A model generated the notes under the pieces. That model ran no database searches and was not told where the DNA came from. It saw only the letters and a program-made list of their open reading frames with translations. Positions 62,586 to 64,000 of a stretch of 64,000 nucleotides of DNA are shown one piece after another. The DNA lies in contig NZ_LMZQ01000002.1 in assembly GCF_001442625.1 (NCBI RefSeq), forward strand, positions 62,001-126,000, written 5' to 3'. The stretch comes from Pedobacter ginsenosidimutans. GTDB lineage: Bacteria; Bacteroidota; Bacteroidia; Sphingobacteriales; Sphingobacteriaceae. A program made the position numbers and the translations under genes. The stretch's first letter is position 1, and each line of letters opens with the position of its first letter.

Positions 62586-63923
62586 ATGTTTGATAATTTA
62601 CAGGACAAGCTAGACAGAGCATTTAAAGTACTAAAAGGACAAGGCAGCATTACGGAAATCAACGTGGCAGAAACCATGAAAGAGATCCGTAAAGCATTAT
62701 TAGATGCCGATGTTAACTATAAAACAGCAAAAGCATTTACCGATGATGTGAGGCAAAAAGCTTTGGGGCAAAATGTGCTTACCGCGGTTTCTCCAGGTCA
62801 ATTGCTTACCAAAATAATGAACGACGAACTTGCAGCCTTAATGGGTGGCGAAGTTACAGAGTTAGATACTAAAGCAAATCCTACCATTATCTTAATTGCT
62901 GGTTTAAACGGTGCGGGTAAAACTACTTTTGCAGGGAAACTGGCTTTGCATTTAAAAGGCAAAGGAAAAAAACCTTTATTGGTTGCAGGCGATATGTACC
63001 GCCCGGCGGCTGTAGATCAATTGGAGGTTTTAGGAACCTCGGTTGGTGTTTCAGTTTACGCTAACCGTGCATCAAACGATCCTGTTGGCATTGCTTTAGA
63101 AGGTATTGCACACGGTAAACAAAATGGAAATAACGTAATCATTATAGATACTGCAGGTCGTTTAGCGATCGACGAATCTTTAATGAATGAAATATCTGAA
63201 GTTAAGGCCAAAACTCAGCCGCACGAGATTTTATTCGTGGTAGATTCGATGACCGGTCAGGATGCGGTAAATACAGCCAAAGTATTTAATGACAGGCTTG
63301 ATTTTACAGGCGTTGTTTTAACCAAATTAGATGGCGATACCCGCGGTGGTGCAGCGCTTTCAATTAAATCGGTAGTAAACAAGCCAATTAAATTTATCGG
63401 TACCGGCGAGAAAATGGAAGCCCTTGATGTTTTCTATCCAGACCGTATGGCATCGCGTATTTTGGGCATGGGTGATGTGGTTTCGCTTGTAGAACGGGCA
63501 CAGATGCAGTTCGATGAGAAAGAGGCAGCAGAACTTCAGAAAAAAATCCGCAAGAATAAATTCGATTTCAACGATTTCTACAACCAGATTCAGCAGATCA
63601 AGAAAATGGGTAACATGAAAGATTTGATGGGTATGATACCAGGTGTAGGCAAAATGATGAAGAATGTAGATATTCAGGACGATGCCTTTAAATCAATTGA
63701 AGCGATTATCAACTCAATGACTCCTTTTGAAAAAGAAAACCCGGATAGTATCCAGCAAAGCCGCCGTTTACGTATTGCAAAAGGCTCGGGCAGCAAGGTA
63801 GAAGAAGTTACCAAGCTGATTAAGCAGTTTGAAGATATGCGTAAAATGATGAAACAGTTTTCTAACCCGGCAGCCGCGGCAGCAATGATGAAAGGCATGC
63901 CTAAGATGCCATTTGGCAGATAG
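62586..63923 (+). CDS. ffh: Signal recognition particle protein Ffh
   Basis: The 445-residue GTPase of the signal recognition particle has an N domain (LQDKLDRAFKVLKGQGSITE), the G domain with GLNGAGKTT (106-114), DTAGR, DSMTGQDAVN and TKLDGDTRGGAAL, and a methionine-rich M domain (about 330-445) with DLMGMIPGVGKMMKN, RRLRIAKGSGSKVEEV and the C-terminal MMKGMPKMPFG. It works with 4.5S RNA and FtsY in the cytoplasm to bring nascent inner-membrane proteins to the translocon. A small hairpin (AGCTT..TGCC / GGCA..AAGCT, 62544-62569) lies just upstream of the start. It stands alone in this window. Confidence 0.97.
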   Translation: MFDNLQDKLDRAFKVLKGQGSITEINVAETMKEIRKALLDADVNYKTAKAFTDDVRQKALGQNVLTAVSPGQLLTKIMNDELAALMGGEVTELDTKANPTIILIAGLNGAGKTTFAGKLALHLKGKGKKPLLVAGDMYRPAAVDQLEVLGTSVGVSVYANRASNDPVGIALEGIAHGKQNGNNVIIIDTAGRLAIDESLMNEISEVKAKTQPHEILFVVDSMTGQDAVNTAKVFNDRLDFTGVVLTKLDGDTRGGAALSIKSVVNKPIKFIGTGEKMEALDVFYPDRMASRILGMGDVVSLVERAQMQFDEKEAAELQKKIRKNKFDFNDFYNQIQQIKKMGNMKDLMGMIPGVGKMMKNVDIQDDAFKSIEAIINSMTPFEKENPDSIQQSRRLRIAKGSGSKVEEVTKLIKQFEDMRKMMKQFSNPAAAAAMMKGMPKMPFGR

Positions 63924-63971
63924 TAGAGAGGTTTGAGGCAGAAGGTTTAGGGCGTAAGGTTATTGTAGTCA

Positions 63972-64000
63972 CGTCATGCTGTCCCGAACCTTCCGGATCA
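63972..64000. repeat. Start of an intergenic repeat at the right edge
   Basis: The last bases (GTCATGCTGTCCCGAACC, TTCCGGATCA) resemble the REP-like units of the gap after murF. The unit is cut by the window end, so its full form is not seen. Confidence 0.35.

Overview
The window looks like the chromosome of a Sphingobacteriaceae member, most likely Pedobacter or a close relative. The evidence is low GC, three SusC/SusD outer-membrane uptake operons, a gliding/type IX secretion lipoprotein (GldH), a type IX C-terminal sorting domain, LytTR two-component systems, a PSP1-holB pair and Bacteroidetes-type -33/-7 promoters (TTTG, about 20 bp, TAnnTTTG). No phage, IS transposase, CRISPR array or rRNA operon is visible. 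There is one tRNA gene, tRNA-Arg(CCU).

Layout. 1-10.5 kb: the 3' part of a type IX-secreted protein with a coupled lipoprotein, a GIN-domain (DUF2807) surface protein, two TlpA-like thioredoxins flanking a LytTR kinase/regulator pair, and a second LytTR pair whose kinase carries TPR repeats. 11-17.5 kb: a ribosomal-peptide (RiPP) cluster of the grasp-with-spasm type. It has three tandem precursors with a shared GG leader and a divergent third core, an intrinsic terminator, an ATP-grasp ligase, a previously hidden 53-residue ORF, a SPASM-domain maturase without a radical-SAM core, a C39-peptidase ABC exporter and an HlyD adaptor. 17.5-19.2 kb: a small accessory stretch of unknown genes and decayed fragments next to the tRNA. 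19.4-22.9 kb: metG, an S66 LD-carboxypeptidase and DoxX. 22.9-41.5 kb: three SusC/SusD operons with accessory lipoproteins, plus a decayed duplicate of a SusC promoter and signal-peptide region. 42-53 kb: M14 peptidase, murF, a TonB receptor, gldH, a PSP1 protein and holB. 53-57 kb: ruvX, an O-methyltransferase, two glucosaminidase-LysM proteins, a carboxypeptidase-regulatory-like protein and an HExxH protein. 57-64 kb: a DUF3078 protein, a divergent SIP/AraC pair, a DUF5916 protein and ffh.

The most interesting system is the RiPP cluster. The precursors sit upstream of a strong terminator, so they should be transcribed in excess over their enzymes. The enzyme genes follow almost without gaps (4 bp, then a 4-bp overlap, a 1-bp gap and an 11-bp overlap), so the 53-residue ORF is placed like a real pathway component. 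A LytTR kinase/regulator pair lies divergently upstream and may control the cluster, but that is inference. Other regulatory signals are paired sites at 21-bp spacing upstream of the GIN gene, between the LytTR kinase and TlpA genes, and in front of the AraC gene.
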